Made by a program: the position numbers and the translations under genes
Shown: positions 1 to 9,886 of the stretch, in pieces
How positions within the stretch are numbered: the stretch's first letter is position 1
Layout of the letters: each line of letters starts with the position of its first letter
The notes under the pieces: model-generated
What the model was told of the DNA's origin: nothing
The model's input: the letters and a program-made list of their open reading frames with translations, nothing else
Database searches by the model: none
DNA from: Desulfallas sp. Bu1-1
GTDB taxonomy: Bacteria > Bacillota > Desulfotomaculia > Desulfotomaculales > Desulfallaceae
Direction: 5' to 3'
NCBI RefSeq assembly: GCF_015594625.1
Contig: NZ_JADNRQ010000011.1
Coordinates: 1-64,000, forward strand
Length of the DNA: 64,000 nucleotides

Positions 1-14
1 CGAGGGCTTGACCT
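1..14 (+). rRNA. 23S rRNA, 3' end only (partial)
   Basis: The first 14 bases (CGAGGGCTTGACCT) match the usual 3' terminus of Firmicute 23S rRNA, which ends in a CGAGGRCTTRACC-type sequence after the last helix. A 5S gene follows about 110 bases later in the same direction, which is normal rrn operon order. The rest of the 23S gene lies outside the window. The short length limits certainty. Confidence 0.75.
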
Positions 15-16
15 GA

Positions 17-49
17 TTGGTGGTTAGTGGTGAGTGGTTGGTGGTTGGT
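17..49 (+). repeat. Degenerate G-rich heptad repeat in the 23S-5S spacer
   Basis: The stretch is built from GGTTGGT, GGTTAGT and GGTGAGT-like units. At 36-48 it reads GGTTGGTGGTTGG, four GG runs with 1-2 base spacers, close to the GGTTGGTGTGGTTGG pattern of the thrombin-binding aptamer, which forms a two-tetrad G-quadruplex. The same words occur in opposite orientation at 63722-63755. It lies inside a region presumably transcribed as rRNA precursor. Its function is unknown. Confidence 0.75.
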
Positions 50-126
50 AAAACAACCAAAACAAACTACCACTGATAAATAGATTTTACTTGTGCTAAC
101 TAAAAGCTGTGCAGTTTTGAGGGAAT

Positions 127-242
<116 letters not shown>

Positions 243-251
243 AAATTTTGA

Positions 252-285
252 AACCCTCCGGGTAAACCGGAGGGTTATTGTATTT
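252..285 (+). terminator. rrn operon terminator
   Basis: A 10-bp perfect stem, AACCCTCCGG with CCGGAGGGTT, has a 5-base GTAAA loop and is followed by ATTGTATTT. It lies about 10 bases past the 5S gene and closes the rRNA operon. Confidence 0.85.
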
Positions 286-487
286 AAAGAACAGCGTTGT
301 ATAAAAAATTCATTAGATACCAGGAAGGGATTAATGCCAAGAAAATATAAAATGCGACCTCGTCAACTGGATTTGATAAAATGCGATAATGTGATAAGAT
401 ATAAACGTACGTGTATAGATAGCTTATTTATCACAAGTATCAATGCTTTATTATCCATACTTATCTTATGGATTGGAGGAGAGTAGG
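286..487 (+). other. Intergenic region between rrn operon and nadE
   Basis: About 200 bases with no convincing gene. It is AT-rich and holds a promoter candidate at 373-400. An imperfect dyad (GTGATAA near 391 against TTATCAC near 430, with ACGTACGT between them) could be an operator, but I recognise no known motif. A Shine-Dalgarno (GGAGGAG) lies near its end. Confidence 0.6.
373..400 (+). promoter_or_regulatory. Candidate sigma-A promoter for nadE-yebC
   Basis: TTGATA (373-378) and TAAGAT (395-400) are separated by 16 bases. This is a fair match to TTGACA/TATAAT, placed after the rrn terminator and about 90 bases before nadE. It comes from inspection only. Confidence 0.45.
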
Positions 488-1219
488 TTGGCTGACAACC
501 TGGCAAAGAAAATTGAAGACTGGTTAAGGAAACAGGTACAGGATAGAGGTGCCAGGGGTCTTGTCGTGGGATTAAGCGGAGGTATTGACTCGGCTGTAAC
601 GGCGGCATTATGCAAAAACGTGTGCCCCGATACAACGCTGGGCGTTATTATGCCTTGCTATAGTGACCCACAAGATGCCGAACATGCCGAACTATTGGCA
701 AAAACAATAGGCATAAAGTATAAAAAGGTGGTTTTGGACGAAGTATTTGCAAAAATGGTTATGCTGTTGACAGGTGAAGAGTACGATCCCGGTAAACAGG
801 ATATAACTATTGCAAACATAAAACCTAGATTGAGAATGACCACGCTATACTTTTATGCCGCCAGAATGCAGGGCCTTGTGGTGGGAACGGGTAATCGCAG
901 CGAGTTAACTGTGGGTTATTTCACCAAGTACGGGGACGGCGGCGTGGATTTACTTCCTATAGCTAATTTGGTTAAAAAAGAGGTTAGGGAACTGGCCCGG
1001 TTGCTTGGTATTCCCGAAACGATAATAAATAAACCACCCTCCGCCGGTTTATGGAGGGGGCAAAACGATGAATCCGAGATGGGCATTACCTATGATGAAC
1101 TTGATAACTACATTTTGACCGGTCAGGCCAGCGATCGAGTGCGAAAAATTGTGGATGAGATGGCAAGAAAAAGTTTGCATAAAAAACAACTGCCTGCTAT
1201 ACCACCAGTACAATTATAG
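488..1219 (+). CDS. nadE: NH3-dependent NAD+ synthetase
   Basis: NAD synthetase makes NAD+ from nicotinic acid adenine dinucleotide, ATP and ammonia, the last cytosolic step of NAD synthesis. The protein of 243 residues has the short, ammonia-dependent architecture without a glutaminase domain. The ATP-pyrophosphatase loop SGGIDS is at residues 30-35, and the family motif PPSAGLWRGQNDE lies near residue 183. The TTG start at 488 is chosen because GGAGGAG lies at the right distance upstream. An in-frame ATG at 443 would put that ribosome site inside the gene and add non-conserved residues. yebC follows 26 bases later, so the two are probably cotranscribed. Confidence 0.93.
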   Translation: MADNLAKKIEDWLRKQVQDRGARGLVVGLSGGIDSAVTAALCKNVCPDTTLGVIMPCYSDPQDAEHAELLAKTIGIKYKKVVLDEVFAKMVMLLTGEEYDPGKQDITIANIKPRLRMTTLYFYAARMQGLVVGTGNRSELTVGYFTKYGDGGVDLLPIANLVKKEVRELARLLGIPETIINKPPSAGLWRGQNDESEMGITYDELDNYILTGQASDRVRKIVDEMARKSLHKKQLPAIPPVQL

Positions 1220-1245
1220 TTTAAAAACGGAAAGGAGATGAGCTA

Positions 1246-1983
1246 ATGTCCGGGCACTCTAAATGGTCAACTATAAAAAGAAAAAAGGCTAAGGTTGATG
1301 CTCAAAGGGGAAAAATATTCACCAAGCTGGCTAAAGAAATCATAGTGGCAGCAAGACAAGGCGGTGGAGATCCGGAAGCAAACATAAGGTTGAAAAATGC
1401 CATTGCCAGAGCTAAAGATGCCAATATCCCAAATGAAAACATCCAGCGCGCCATTCAAAGGGGCACTGGGGAACTAAGCGGGGTAAATTATGAAGAGTTG
1501 ACTTATGAAGGTTACGGCCCGGGCGGAGTGGCTGTAATGATGGATATAATGACGGATAACCGCAATCGTACCGCGGGTGAAATAAGACATCTTTTTTCCA
1601 AGTACGGTGGCAACCTCGGGGAAACGGGTTGTGTTTCATGGATGTTTGATACCAAGGGATTGCTGGTTATCGAAAAAAACAATCTGAATATGGATGCTGA
1701 TGAATTATTGCTTACCGCTCTTGATGCGGGGGCGATCGATGTTAAAGAAGAAGACGACAGTTTTGAAATCATTACGGAACCGGACGACATAAATAAAATA
1801 AGCGAAATACTTGAAATTGAGGGGATAAAAATAAGTCATTCCGAAGTTACCAAGATACCTCAAACAACGGTGAGGTTGGACGGCAAACAGGAAGAGCAAA
1901 TGTTGAAGTTGCTGGATGCTCTAGATGATCATGATGACGTCCAAAATGTATATACGAACTTTGAAGAAGCCGAAGATAATTAA
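1246..1983 (+). CDS. yebC: YebC/TACO1 family translational/transcriptional regulator
   Basis: A full-length YebC/PmpR family protein (245 residues). The N-terminus MSGHSKWSTIKRKK is the family signature, and the middle holds the GYGPGGVAVMMD and TDNRNRTAGEIRHLFSK blocks. In other bacteria YebC proteins have been described as DNA-binding regulators, and TACO1-like members as helpers of translation through difficult peptide stretches such as polyproline. Which role applies here cannot be told from sequence. AAAGGAG sits upstream of the ATG. It is followed by a terminator and then the bofC-ruv region, a common context for yebC. Confidence 0.93.
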   Translation: MSGHSKWSTIKRKKAKVDAQRGKIFTKLAKEIIVAARQGGGDPEANIRLKNAIARAKDANIPNENIQRAIQRGTGELSGVNYEELTYEGYGPGGVAVMMDIMTDNRNRTAGEIRHLFSKYGGNLGETGCVSWMFDTKGLLVIEKNNLNMDADELLLTALDAGAIDVKEEDDSFEIITEPDDINKISEILEIEGIKISHSEVTKIPQTTVRLDGKQEEQMLKLLDALDDHDDVQNVYTNFEEAEDN

Positions 1984-1985
1984 CG

Positions 1986-2020
1986 GGTTGCTCAAGAGGG
2001 CAACCTATTGTTATTTTTTG
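1986..2020 (+). terminator. Terminator after yebC
   Basis: GGTTGCTC (1986-1993) pairs with GGGCAACC (1998-2005), 8 bp with one G-T pair, around an AAGA loop. A T-rich tail, TATTGTTATTTTTT, follows. Confidence 0.8.
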
Positions 2021-2069
2021 TAAAAAGTTTGGCAATACTACTAGTTAAAAGATCAAAGAGGGTATTGTC

Positions 2070-2699
2070 ATGATCAAAAAGATGTTGGGAGTATTTTCTG
2101 CTATTTTATTAGTAATCATTGTGGCGGCAGTTGTTTATGTATCTATGGTATCTTTAAGTGACCCCGCGCTTAAACCGGTTTCCACCGTCATCGAAAGTGT
2201 TACGGGCCGCCGGGTGACTTCGGTGGTAAAGCCGTATACCACGATAAAAAAGGCAAACGAGTATACATGCGGGGATGTCGAGGTTTACTACCGTGGCCCG
2301 GCTCCTTCTGAATTAATTGGCCTGGACCACAGCCGGTTGCTAATGAAGTTCCCCGAACAGGCCGGCTGGAAAATTGAGGATCAAGGTGATGAAATCGTAA
2401 TTACCCGTAAAGTGGACGGGCTATGCGGGATGCATAAGGAATACAGGCACTTGGGCCTGTATAACGGGCGGCTGGCCGTATACCAGGGTCCGCTGGGCTA
2501 TGACGGTATACTTTTGCGCGTGGAGGAAAGTATTAAAGTTGAAGCATTGCCGGAGCCGTTACTTGGTCAATTGAGAAAGGCAGCTGATTTTAATAGGCTT
2601 AATCAAAGTGAGCAGCTCGAATTAAAAAATGCCATCGAGTTTCCAGAAGAAACTACGATGAACAATGTACTGGAAAATTTGGATGAGTATAATGAATAA
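2070..2699 (+). CDS. BofC-like forespore regulator
   Basis: Protein of 209 residues with one N-terminal membrane segment (about 5-29) and a soluble remainder, presumably outside the membrane. The stretch around residues 130-155 (HLGLYNGRLAVYQGPLG) resembles the BofC C-terminal domain. In Bacillus, bofC lies next to ruvA, and BofC is exported into the intermembrane space of the spore to restrain the SpoIVB protease that triggers sigma-K activation. The position between yebC and ruvC supports this. The N-terminal half is poorly conserved, so the function is a family-based inference. GAGGG lies before the ATG. Confidence 0.65.
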   Translation: MIKKMLGVFSAILLVIIVAAVVYVSMVSLSDPALKPVSTVIESVTGRRVTSVVKPYTTIKKANEYTCGDVEVYYRGPAPSELIGLDHSRLLMKFPEQAGWKIEDQGDEIVITRKVDGLCGMHKEYRHLGLYNGRLAVYQGPLGYDGILLRVEESIKVEALPEPLLGQLRKAADFNRLNQSEQLELKNAIEFPEETTMNNVLENLDEYNE

Positions 2700-2764
2700 T
2701 GACATCGAACAGATGTTGTTATGTATGTATAGTTGTGTTACCATTTAATAAGGAGTGACGGGGA

Positions 2765-3253
2765 ATGCGTATTTTGGGGGTAGATCCGGGTATAGCCATA
2801 ACGGGATACGGCATTGTAGAGTTCAACGGCAATAAGTTTTACCCTGTTACGTATGGCTGTTTCCGCAGCGCGGCGGATAAACCCCTTTACTTGAGGCTTT
2901 ATCAACTGTTTAACGAATTAGACGGTTTAATTGTAAAATACCAGCCGCAATGTTTAGCCGTTGAGGAATTATTTTTCAACCGGAATGTCCGGACGGCCAT
3001 GGTGGTTGGCCAGGCGCGGGGTATAGTTTTGCTGGCCGCGGCACGGGCTGGAATTGAAGTTTATGAATACACGCCATTGCAGGTTAAACAGGCTGTGGCA
3101 GGTCATGGAAGAGCGGAAAAGAAACAGATTCAATATATGGTGCGAGTCATTTTAAACCTTGCTGAAATTCCAAGGCCCGATGACGTGGCGGATGCGCTGG
3201 CGGTGGCGGTGTGCCATGGAAATAACTGCAGCGGTTTGGGGGCGCTGTTATGA
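2765..3253 (+). CDS. ruvC: Holliday junction resolvase RuvC
   Basis: RuvC nicks four-way DNA junctions symmetrically during recombinational repair, working with RuvAB. The protein of 162 residues has the RNase H-like fold signature: Asp7 in VDPGIAITGYG, Glu67/Glu68 in AVEELFFNRN, and Asp140/Asp143 in PDDVADALAVAVCH, matching the acidic catalytic set. AAGGAGTGACGG precedes the ATG. Its stop overlaps the ruvA start by 4 bases (ATGA), indicating translational coupling. Confidence 0.96.
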   Translation: MRILGVDPGIAITGYGIVEFNGNKFYPVTYGCFRSAADKPLYLRLYQLFNELDGLIVKYQPQCLAVEELFFNRNVRTAMVVGQARGIVLLAAARAGIEVYEYTPLQVKQAVAGHGRAEKKQIQYMVRVILNLAEIPRPDDVADALAVAVCHGNNCSGLGALL

Positions 3254-3861
3254 TAGCTTTTCTCAGGGGCAGGGTGGCTATGGTTGAACCGGATGCGGTA
3301 GTAATTGATGTAAACGGAGTAGGTTACAGGGTTAATGTTACTGCGGCCTTTAAAACCATGTTACCGAGCAACGAGCAAGAGATACAGGTATTTACGCACA
3401 TGATCGTGCGTGAAGACGATATCCAACTGTACGGTTTTCTGTCCCCGGAGGAAATCAGTGTTTTTACATTACTGCTTGGAGTAAACGGTGTGGGGCCCAA
3501 GGCCGCCATGGCCGTGCTGTCATATTTGTCCCCGCAGGGACTGGGAAGGGCGCTGGCCCTGGAGGACACCTCGGCCCTGACCATGGTTCCGGGCGTGGGA
3601 AAAAAAACCGCTCAGCGAATACTGCTGGAATTAAAGGATAAATTTAAGAAGTTTAACTTAAACCTGACTGAACAGCCGCAACCGCAGGTGCGTAACGGCA
3701 CATTCCCGGATGCGGACGACGCCGTGGCTGCGTTGTTGGCGCTGGGGTACAGCGCGAGCGAGGCCCGCGATGCGGTTAACAAGGCGGTAGAATCCGGTGC
3801 GGCGGGTATATCGGAATCTATTAAAACAGCGCTGCGATTTTTGGATAAAACGAAGAAGTAA
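3250..3861 (+). CDS. ruvA: Holliday junction DNA helicase subunit RuvA
   Basis: RuvA binds the open four-way junction as a tetramer and recruits the RuvB motor. The 203 residues show the N-terminal OB domain starting MIAFLRGRV, helix-hairpin-helix motifs (LLGVNGVGPKAAMAVL and MVPGVGKKTAQRILLELKDK) and a C-terminal domain that contacts RuvB (DDAVAALLALGYSASEA). It overlaps ruvC by 4 bases. ruvB follows 40 bases downstream. Confidence 0.96.
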   Translation: MIAFLRGRVAMVEPDAVVIDVNGVGYRVNVTAAFKTMLPSNEQEIQVFTHMIVREDDIQLYGFLSPEEISVFTLLLGVNGVGPKAAMAVLSYLSPQGLGRALALEDTSALTMVPGVGKKTAQRILLELKDKFKKFNLNLTEQPQPQVRNGTFPDADDAVAALLALGYSASEARDAVNKAVESGAAGISESIKTALRFLDKTKK

Positions 3862-3901
3862 GGGGGGCGGCTTCGGTTGCTTTTTGTAACCGGGGCGCAA
3901 T

Positions 3902-4933
3902 ATGGAGGATATAAAAAGAGAAAGGATAATATCCGCGGTTTTGTGTGAAGAGGATACGGATACCGAGGCCAACCTGCGGCCGCGCAAGTTATGTGATTAC
4001 ATTGGTCAAAATAAGGTAAAGGAAACCATTGAAATATTTATTCAGGCCGCCTTGCAGCGCGGCGAACCGCTGGATCACGTGCTGTTGTTCGGCCCCCCCG
4101 GCCTGGGTAAAACCACCCTGGCCAATATCATAGCCAATGAAATGGGTGTCAGTATCCGCACAACTTCCGGGCCGGCCATTGAGCGTCCCGGTGATCTTGC
4201 CGCTATCTTAACCAATCTCCAGCACGGGGACGTTCTTTTTATCGACGAGGTGCACAGGTTGAGCCGGGCAGTGGAAGAAATCCTATACCCGGCCATGGAA
4301 GATTTCGCCCTGGACATTATCATCGGAAAGGGGCCCGGAGCGCGTTCCATCAGGGTTGATTTACCGCGCTTTACCCTTATCGGCGCCACCACCCGGGCCG
4401 GTTTGATGACGTCACCCCTGCGCGACCGGTTTGGAGTAATCAGCAGGCTCGATTATTACCGGGTTGAGGATCTGGTAACCATTATTACCAGGGCCGCCCG
4501 GATTCTAGGGGTTGGTTTGACCGCCGGCGGGGCCGAGGAAATTGCCCGGCGGTCCCGCGGTACTCCGCGCATAGCCAACCGCCTGTTGAAGCGGGTGCGG
4601 GATTACGCTCAGGTGAAAGCGGGCGGAATAATCAATGAGGCAGTGGCTGTGGATGCTCTGGAATTTTTCGAGGTTGACCCGTTAGGTCTTGATCAGGCAG
4701 ACCGCCGGGTGCTTTCCACAATCATCACCAAGTTCGGCGGCGGCCCGGTGGGGCTCGAGACCATTGCCGCCGCCACCGGTGAAGAAGCGGGTACTATTGA
4801 GGATGTTTACGAGCCCTACCTGCTGCAATTGGGCTTGTTGGCCCGAACCCAGCGCGGCCGCGTGGCAACGCCGGCGGCATACCGGCATTTGGGTGTGGAA
4901 ATGCCCGGTGAAAAACAGTATACATTATGGTAA
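3902..4933 (+). CDS. ruvB: Holliday junction branch migration ATPase RuvB
   Basis: AAA+ hexameric motor that drives branch migration on RuvA-bound junctions. The 343 residues include Walker [10 protein letters not shown] (residues 64-72), Walker B FIDEVHRL, the sensor-1 block [10 protein letters not shown] and a C-terminal winged-helix domain ([17 protein letters not shown]). It has the normal family length. The upstream ribosome site is weak, and a GGGGGGCGG run lies just after ruvA. It belongs to the same operon as ruvCA. Confidence 0.96.
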   Translation: MEDIKRERIISAVLCEEDTDTEANLRPRKLCDYIGQNKVKETIEIFIQAALQRGEPLDHVLLFGPPGLGKTTLANIIANEMGVSIRTTSGPAIERPGDLAAILTNLQHGDVLFIDEVHRLSRAVEEILYPAMEDFALDIIIGKGPGARSIRVDLPRFTLIGATTRAGLMTSPLRDRFGVISRLDYYRVEDLVTIITRAARILGVGLTAGGAEEIARRSRGTPRIANRLLKRVRDYAQVKAGGIINEAVAVDALEFFEVDPLGLDQADRRVLSTIITKFGGGPVGLETIAAATGEEAGTIEDVYEPYLLQLGLLARTQRGRVATPAAYRHLGVEMPGEKQYTLW

Positions 4934-4945
4934 GGGGAGCTATTT

Positions 4946-5488
4946 GTGAAAATATTGTTGCACACTTGCTGCGGTCCCTGTACGATTTACCCGCTAAAAA
5001 AATTGAGGGAAAGCGGTCATTTAATTTACGGTTATTTTTACAACCCCAATATTCACCCTTTTACCGAGTGGCAAAAAAGAAAGGATACTTTGCTGGAATA
5101 TGCCCGGGACAACGATTTTAAGGTCATTGTTGAGGATGATTATGACCTGGAAGGCTACTTGAGGGAATTGGTACATCGTGAAACCGTACGTTGCCGTTTT
5201 TGTTACGCGATGCGCCTGCGCCGGGCGGCTCAAGTGGCCCGGCGGGGCAAGTTTGATGCGTTCAGTACCACGTTGCTGGTGAGCCCCTATCAAAAACATG
5301 ATTTAATCAAGGAGATCGGCTCGGCCATCGCAGAGGAAACGGGGGTATCCTTTTACTACGATGATTTCAGGCCTGGATACCGCGAAGCAACGGAAATATC
5401 CCGATCGCTTGGTATGTACAGGCAGCAATACTGCGGCTGTATTTACAGCGAAAAAGATAGATATTATAAAAAAAATAAAAAGCAATGA
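4946..5488 (+). CDS. queH: Epoxyqueuosine reductase QueH
   Basis: QueH catalyses the last step of queuosine synthesis in tRNA, reducing epoxyqueuosine to queuosine, and replaces the unrelated B12-dependent QueG. The protein of 180 residues carries the metal-binding cysteines of the family: HTCCGPC at residues 6-12, CRFC at 83-86 and CGC at 163-165. The GTG start at 4946 follows GGGGAGC. Its neighbours queA and tgt supply the two preceding tRNA-level steps, so the cluster covers base exchange, epoxyqueuosine formation and reduction. Confidence 0.92.
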   Translation: MKILLHTCCGPCTIYPLKKLRESGHLIYGYFYNPNIHPFTEWQKRKDTLLEYARDNDFKVIVEDDYDLEGYLRELVHRETVRCRFCYAMRLRRAAQVARRGKFDAFSTTLLVSPYQKHDLIKEIGSAIAEETGVSFYYDDFRPGYREATEISRSLGMYRQQYCGCIYSEKDRYYKKNKKQ

Positions 5489-5501
5489 AAAGGGTGGCCA
5501 T

Positions 5502-5726
5502 ATGAATTCCGTTTATTATCTAGGCAAAATGATATTGATGTTCGGCGTTTTCATGGTGATTGTCGGCGGGTTGTTAATGGCGGCCGGGAAAATTCCGGGC
5601 CTTGGCCGGATGCCCGGTGACATTTTAATTCAAAAGGGCAACTTTACTTTTTATTTTCCGGTTGTCACCATGATTATTTTAAGCCTGCTTTTAACCGTAA
5701 TCATAAATCTAATATTTAGAAGGTGA
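5502..5726 (+). CDS. DUF2905 family small membrane protein
   Basis: Protein of 74 residues with two hydrophobic segments (about 5-27 and 48-71) joined by a loop containing GKIPGLGRMPGDI, the recognisable core of the DUF2905 family. Family members are small inner-membrane proteins of unknown function, often found near ruvB and queA. The ATG at 5502 follows GGGTGGCC. The reading frame stays open upstream into queH, but that extension is not conserved in character. Confidence 0.8.
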   Translation: MNSVYYLGKMILMFGVFMVIVGGLLMAAGKIPGLGRMPGDILIQKGNFTFYFPVVTMIILSLLLTVIINLIFRR

Positions 5727-5764
5727 AACAGCTCGCTGCAGGCAGGAATAATAATTTTTTTGTC

Positions 5765-5807
5765 GAACCTTCCATGATATGGCATCTTAAAGGGAGGTTC
5801 TTTTTTT
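5765..5807 (+). terminator. Terminator-like hairpin overlapping the spoIID ribosome binding site
   Basis: GAACCTTCC (5765-5773) pairs over 9 bp (one G-T pair) with GGGAGGTTC (5792-5800). Seven T residues follow and then immediately the spoIID ATG at 5808. The 3' arm contains the Shine-Dalgarno GGGAGG. The element could end transcripts coming from ruv-queH and also hide the ribosome site in any read-through RNA. RNA starting within the 18-base loop would escape both effects. Confidence 0.6.
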
Positions 5808-7265
5808 ATGCCGGTGGGGAAAATCAAAAGAAATCCTGGCGCTATTGGCCTGCTGATCATATCGTTATTGATCACGCTGTTTACCTGGCCTGCCGACAGG
5901 GCCGGCGGTGAGGCCGGGGTAATTCCCGAAACCGTAAGGGTGGGATTGATGCAAAATGCCCCCCGGGTTTCGTTCAGTTTCGAAGGGGCATATAAATTGG
6001 TCGACATCGAAACGGGACGGGTAATTGCCGAGGATGGGGGTAAACACCGCTGGTTGATTGAAGATGCCGGAGGGTTACTGGCCGTGCTGCGTGACGGCAG
6101 CCAAATCGGGATTTTTAGCGGACCGGTCAGGGCTGAAGAAACCGGCAGTAATATTAACGTGCTGGCGGAAAAGGGAACATTATTGCATAACGGCGATATA
6201 TCCGGAATGGCTGTTGCCTCCGGTTTAAATGGTGATGTTCAATATATCGATGCCGCCCGCCGGGATTATTACCTTATGGATGGCAACGGGCAGGTTCAAC
6301 CTTTGCCCCGCGGGCAGTTAAATTTAATTTGCCTTGAAAAAAACGGGCAGGTTATGCGTTACCGGGGTAATTTGGAAGTCAGAGCAACGGGCGGCGGGTT
6401 GACGGTAATCAATGAATTACCGGTAGAACATTACCTGTATGGAGTGGTGCCGGCGGAGATGCCCGCGTCTTTTCCGCCGGAAGCGCTGAAAGCCCAGGCA
6501 GTGGCTGCACGCAGTTACCTGATCAGCCAGTTGGGCAGTTATGCCAGGTATGGTTTTGACGTGCTGGACACGCAAAGCAACCATGTTTACGGCGGTTTTA
6601 ACAAGGAAAACCCTGTTACCACGCGGGTCGTCGATGAAACCAGAGGGTTGGTGCTGGCGTACCACCAGCAGCCTGTTGCGGCGTTCTACCATTCTTCCAG
6701 CGGGGGCTTCACCGAAAACAGCGAGGATATTTGGAACAGCTACCTGGCGTATATCCGGGCAAAGCCCGACCCCGCCGACGCCAATGATAAGCATTATAAC
6801 TGGACGGTTCATTATTCCGTTGAACAATTGACCACGCTGGTCAACAACAAGTTGAAAAGCTATGCGCAACCGGGGGAATTAAAGGAATTTTCCGCCATCA
6901 CCGATTTAATTGAAGTTGAGCGCACATCCACCGGCCAGAGAGTTAAGAAGTTATTGATCGAGGGGGTCGACGCAGACGGTAACCCGGCCCGGGTTTCCAT
7001 CTCAAATGCCGACCGGGTTCGTAGCGTTTTGGGCTTGAAAAGCGCGCTGTTTATAATCAACAAGGAGATTGGTCCCGATGGTAAAATGACGGGCGTGGTT
7101 TTTACCGGCAGTGGCTGGGGGCACGGGCTGGGTCTCTCCCAGTGGGGCGCCCGGGGTCTGGCCGAGAAAGGTTATAGTTTCCAAGATATTTTGCAATACT
7201 ATTATACAGACGTGGACCTGGTGGCAAATTACGGGATGATGATTTTCGCAGGGAAGGATCAATGA
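5808..7265 (+). CDS. spoIID: SpoIID/LytB-type sporulation lytic transglycosylase
   Basis: SpoIID-family proteins cleave peptidoglycan glycan strands; in Bacillus SpoIID works with SpoIIM and SpoIIP during engulfment of the forespore. The 485 residues start with a basic stretch and a hydrophobic segment (about 12-28) that acts as signal or anchor. The catalytic domain includes [25 protein letters not shown]-type sequence near residues 204-228, AVAARSYL, and the C-terminal [17 protein letters not shown] block. The N-terminal 190 residues are an extra extracytoplasmic part. Whether this is the engulfment enzyme or a LytB-like paralogue cannot be fixed here. It overlaps queA by 4 bases. Confidence 0.85.
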   Translation: MPVGKIKRNPGAIGLLIISLLITLFTWPADRAGGEAGVIPETVRVGLMQNAPRVSFSFEGAYKLVDIETGRVIAEDGGKHRWLIEDAGGLLAVLRDGSQIGIFSGPVRAEETGSNINVLAEKGTLLHNGDISGMAVASGLNGDVQYIDAARRDYYLMDGNGQVQPLPRGQLNLICLEKNGQVMRYRGNLEVRATGGGLTVINELPVEHYLYGVVPAEMPASFPPEALKAQAVAARSYLISQLGSYARYGFDVLDTQSNHVYGGFNKENPVTTRVVDETRGLVLAYHQQPVAAFYHSSSGGFTENSEDIWNSYLAYIRAKPDPADANDKHYNWTVHYSVEQLTTLVNNKLKSYAQPGELKEFSAITDLIEVERTSTGQRVKKLLIEGVDADGNPARVSISNADRVRSVLGLKSALFIINKEIGPDGKMTGVVFTGSGWGHGLGLSQWGARGLAEKGYSFQDILQYYYTDVDLVANYGMMIFAGKDQ

Positions 7266-8284
7266 AATTATCCGATTTCGATTATTTTCTACCCGAGGAA
7301 CTGATTGCTCAAGAACCAGCACCCAAACGAGACGAGTCCAGGCTTTTGGTATTGCATAAAAACGGGGGCGAACTTGAACACAGGCTGTTTAGGAACATTG
7401 TGGAATACATTGAACCGCGGGATGTACTGGTGATAAACAACTCCAGGGTTATCCCGGCCCGGCTTTGGGGTGAAAAGGAAGGGACGGGCACCAGAATTGA
7501 GGTGCTTTTGCTTACCCGCCGGGACGAGCATACCTGGGAGGCGCTGGTACGCCCCGGGCGCCGCATCCCTCCCGGAACCCGTATAAATTTTGGACGGGAA
7601 CTGAGCGGAACGGTGGAAGCCATTCTGGATGACGGCCTGCGCCTAATTAAATTTCAGTACGAAGACGAGTTTGAACGGGTACTGGACAGGTTGGGATCAA
7701 TGCCCCTGCCGCCGTATATAAAAAAACAACCACAAGATCCAGAGCGCTATCAAACTGTTTACGCGCGACATCCCGGTTCGGCTGCGGCGCCTACCGCGGG
7801 GCTTCATTTTACCCCGGAGCTGTTAAAAGAAATCAGGGATCAAGGAACTTCGATAGTGCCGGTGTTATTGCACGTTGGGCTGGGCACGTTCAGGCCTGTG
7901 AAAGTGGAGGACATTACCCGGCACCGGATGCACGCCGAGTATTATGAAATTCCCCCGGATACGGCCAGGGTAATCAATGAAACAAAGGCCAAAAGGGGGA
8001 GGGTAATTGCAGTCGGTACTACCACCACCAGGTGTTTGGAAACAGCGGGACGGCATGGCGGCGAATTGCGTCCTTGTTCGGGGTGGACCGATATTTTTAT
8101 TTATCCGGGTTATACTTTCAGGGTTATTGACGGAATCGTGACCAACTTTCATTTGCCGCGCAGTACGCTGTTGATGATGATCAGTGCACTGGTAGGCCGG
8201 GAGCGGTTGCTCAAGGCATATGAGGAAGCTGTGCGCAGGCGCTACCGGTTTTTCAGTTTTGGAGATGCCATGTTAATTATTTAA
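7262..8284 (+). CDS. queA: S-adenosylmethionine:tRNA ribosyltransferase-isomerase QueA
   Basis: QueA transfers and isomerises the ribose of S-adenosylmethionine onto preQ1 at position 34 of tRNA, giving epoxyqueuosine. The 340 residues begin with [20 protein letters not shown], a strong family signature, and include [29 protein letters not shown] and [17 protein letters not shown] blocks. The length is normal. The ATGA overlap with spoIID couples a tRNA-modification gene to a sporulation gene. tgt follows 28 bases downstream. Confidence 0.96.
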   Translation: MKLSDFDYFLPEELIAQEPAPKRDESRLLVLHKNGGELEHRLFRNIVEYIEPRDVLVINNSRVIPARLWGEKEGTGTRIEVLLLTRRDEHTWEALVRPGRRIPPGTRINFGRELSGTVEAILDDGLRLIKFQYEDEFERVLDRLGSMPLPPYIKKQPQDPERYQTVYARHPGSAAAPTAGLHFTPELLKEIRDQGTSIVPVLLHVGLGTFRPVKVEDITRHRMHAEYYEIPPDTARVINETKAKRGRVIAVGTTTTRCLETAGRHGGELRPCSGWTDIFIYPGYTFRVIDGIVTNFHLPRSTLLMMISALVGRERLLKAYEEAVRRRYRFFSFGDAMLII

Positions 8285-8309
8285 ATCAATTTCAGAACAA
8301 AAGAGGTAA

Positions 8310-9425
<1,116 letters not shown>

Positions 9426-9528
9426 TAGTCGTACAAAATTTTACATGAACAAAATAAAAAAAGGGAAATGCCTAACTGTACAGAATTAGTATTATGTTTT
9501 GAGATCACTGGGAAAGGGGGGGTAAAGT

Positions 9529-9816
9529 GTGAATGAATCTTTGCTGGGCATTTTATATATTGTCGGCTTGTTTGCCTTGCTTTGGTTTCTGATGATCAGA
9601 CCCCAGCAACAACGCCAGAAAAAGCACGCCGAAATGGTTCGCGGTTTAAAAGTAAATGACAGGGTAATTACCATTGGCGGGATTTACGGCACCATTATCA
9701 AGGTTAAGGAAGATACTCTCATTTTAAAAGTGGCCGATAACGTAAGGATTGAAATATTAAAAAACGCGGTTTCCCAGGTTATACCCAATAAAAATGAGGA
9801 AAACGACAAAGAATAA
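9529..9816 (+). CDS. yajC: Preprotein translocase subunit YajC
   Basis: Small membrane partner of SecDF in Sec-dependent export. The 95 residues have one N-terminal transmembrane helix (about 6-23) followed by IRPQQQRQKK, then the conserved cytosolic part GLKVNDRVITIGGIYGTI. The GTG start at 9529 follows an AAAGGGGGGG run. A terminator directly follows, so secDF probably has additional promoter input. Confidence 0.93.
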   Translation: MNESLLGILYIVGLFALLWFLMIRPQQQRQKKHAEMVRGLKVNDRVITIGGIYGTIIKVKEDTLILKVADNVRIEILKNAVSQVIPNKNEENDKE

Positions 9817-9823
9817 CACTTTG

Positions 9824-9849
9824 GAGTAGGCTCCGGGTCTACTCTTTTT
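9824..9849 (+). terminator. Terminator after yajC
   Basis: GAGTAG (9824-9829) pairs with CTACTC (9839-9844) around a 9-base loop, followed by TTTTT. The stem is short, so termination may be partial and let some transcript reach secDF. Confidence 0.6.
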
Positions 9850-9886
9850 AATGAGAGCATTTATTGCGGTACAAGGAGGGGGCTTT

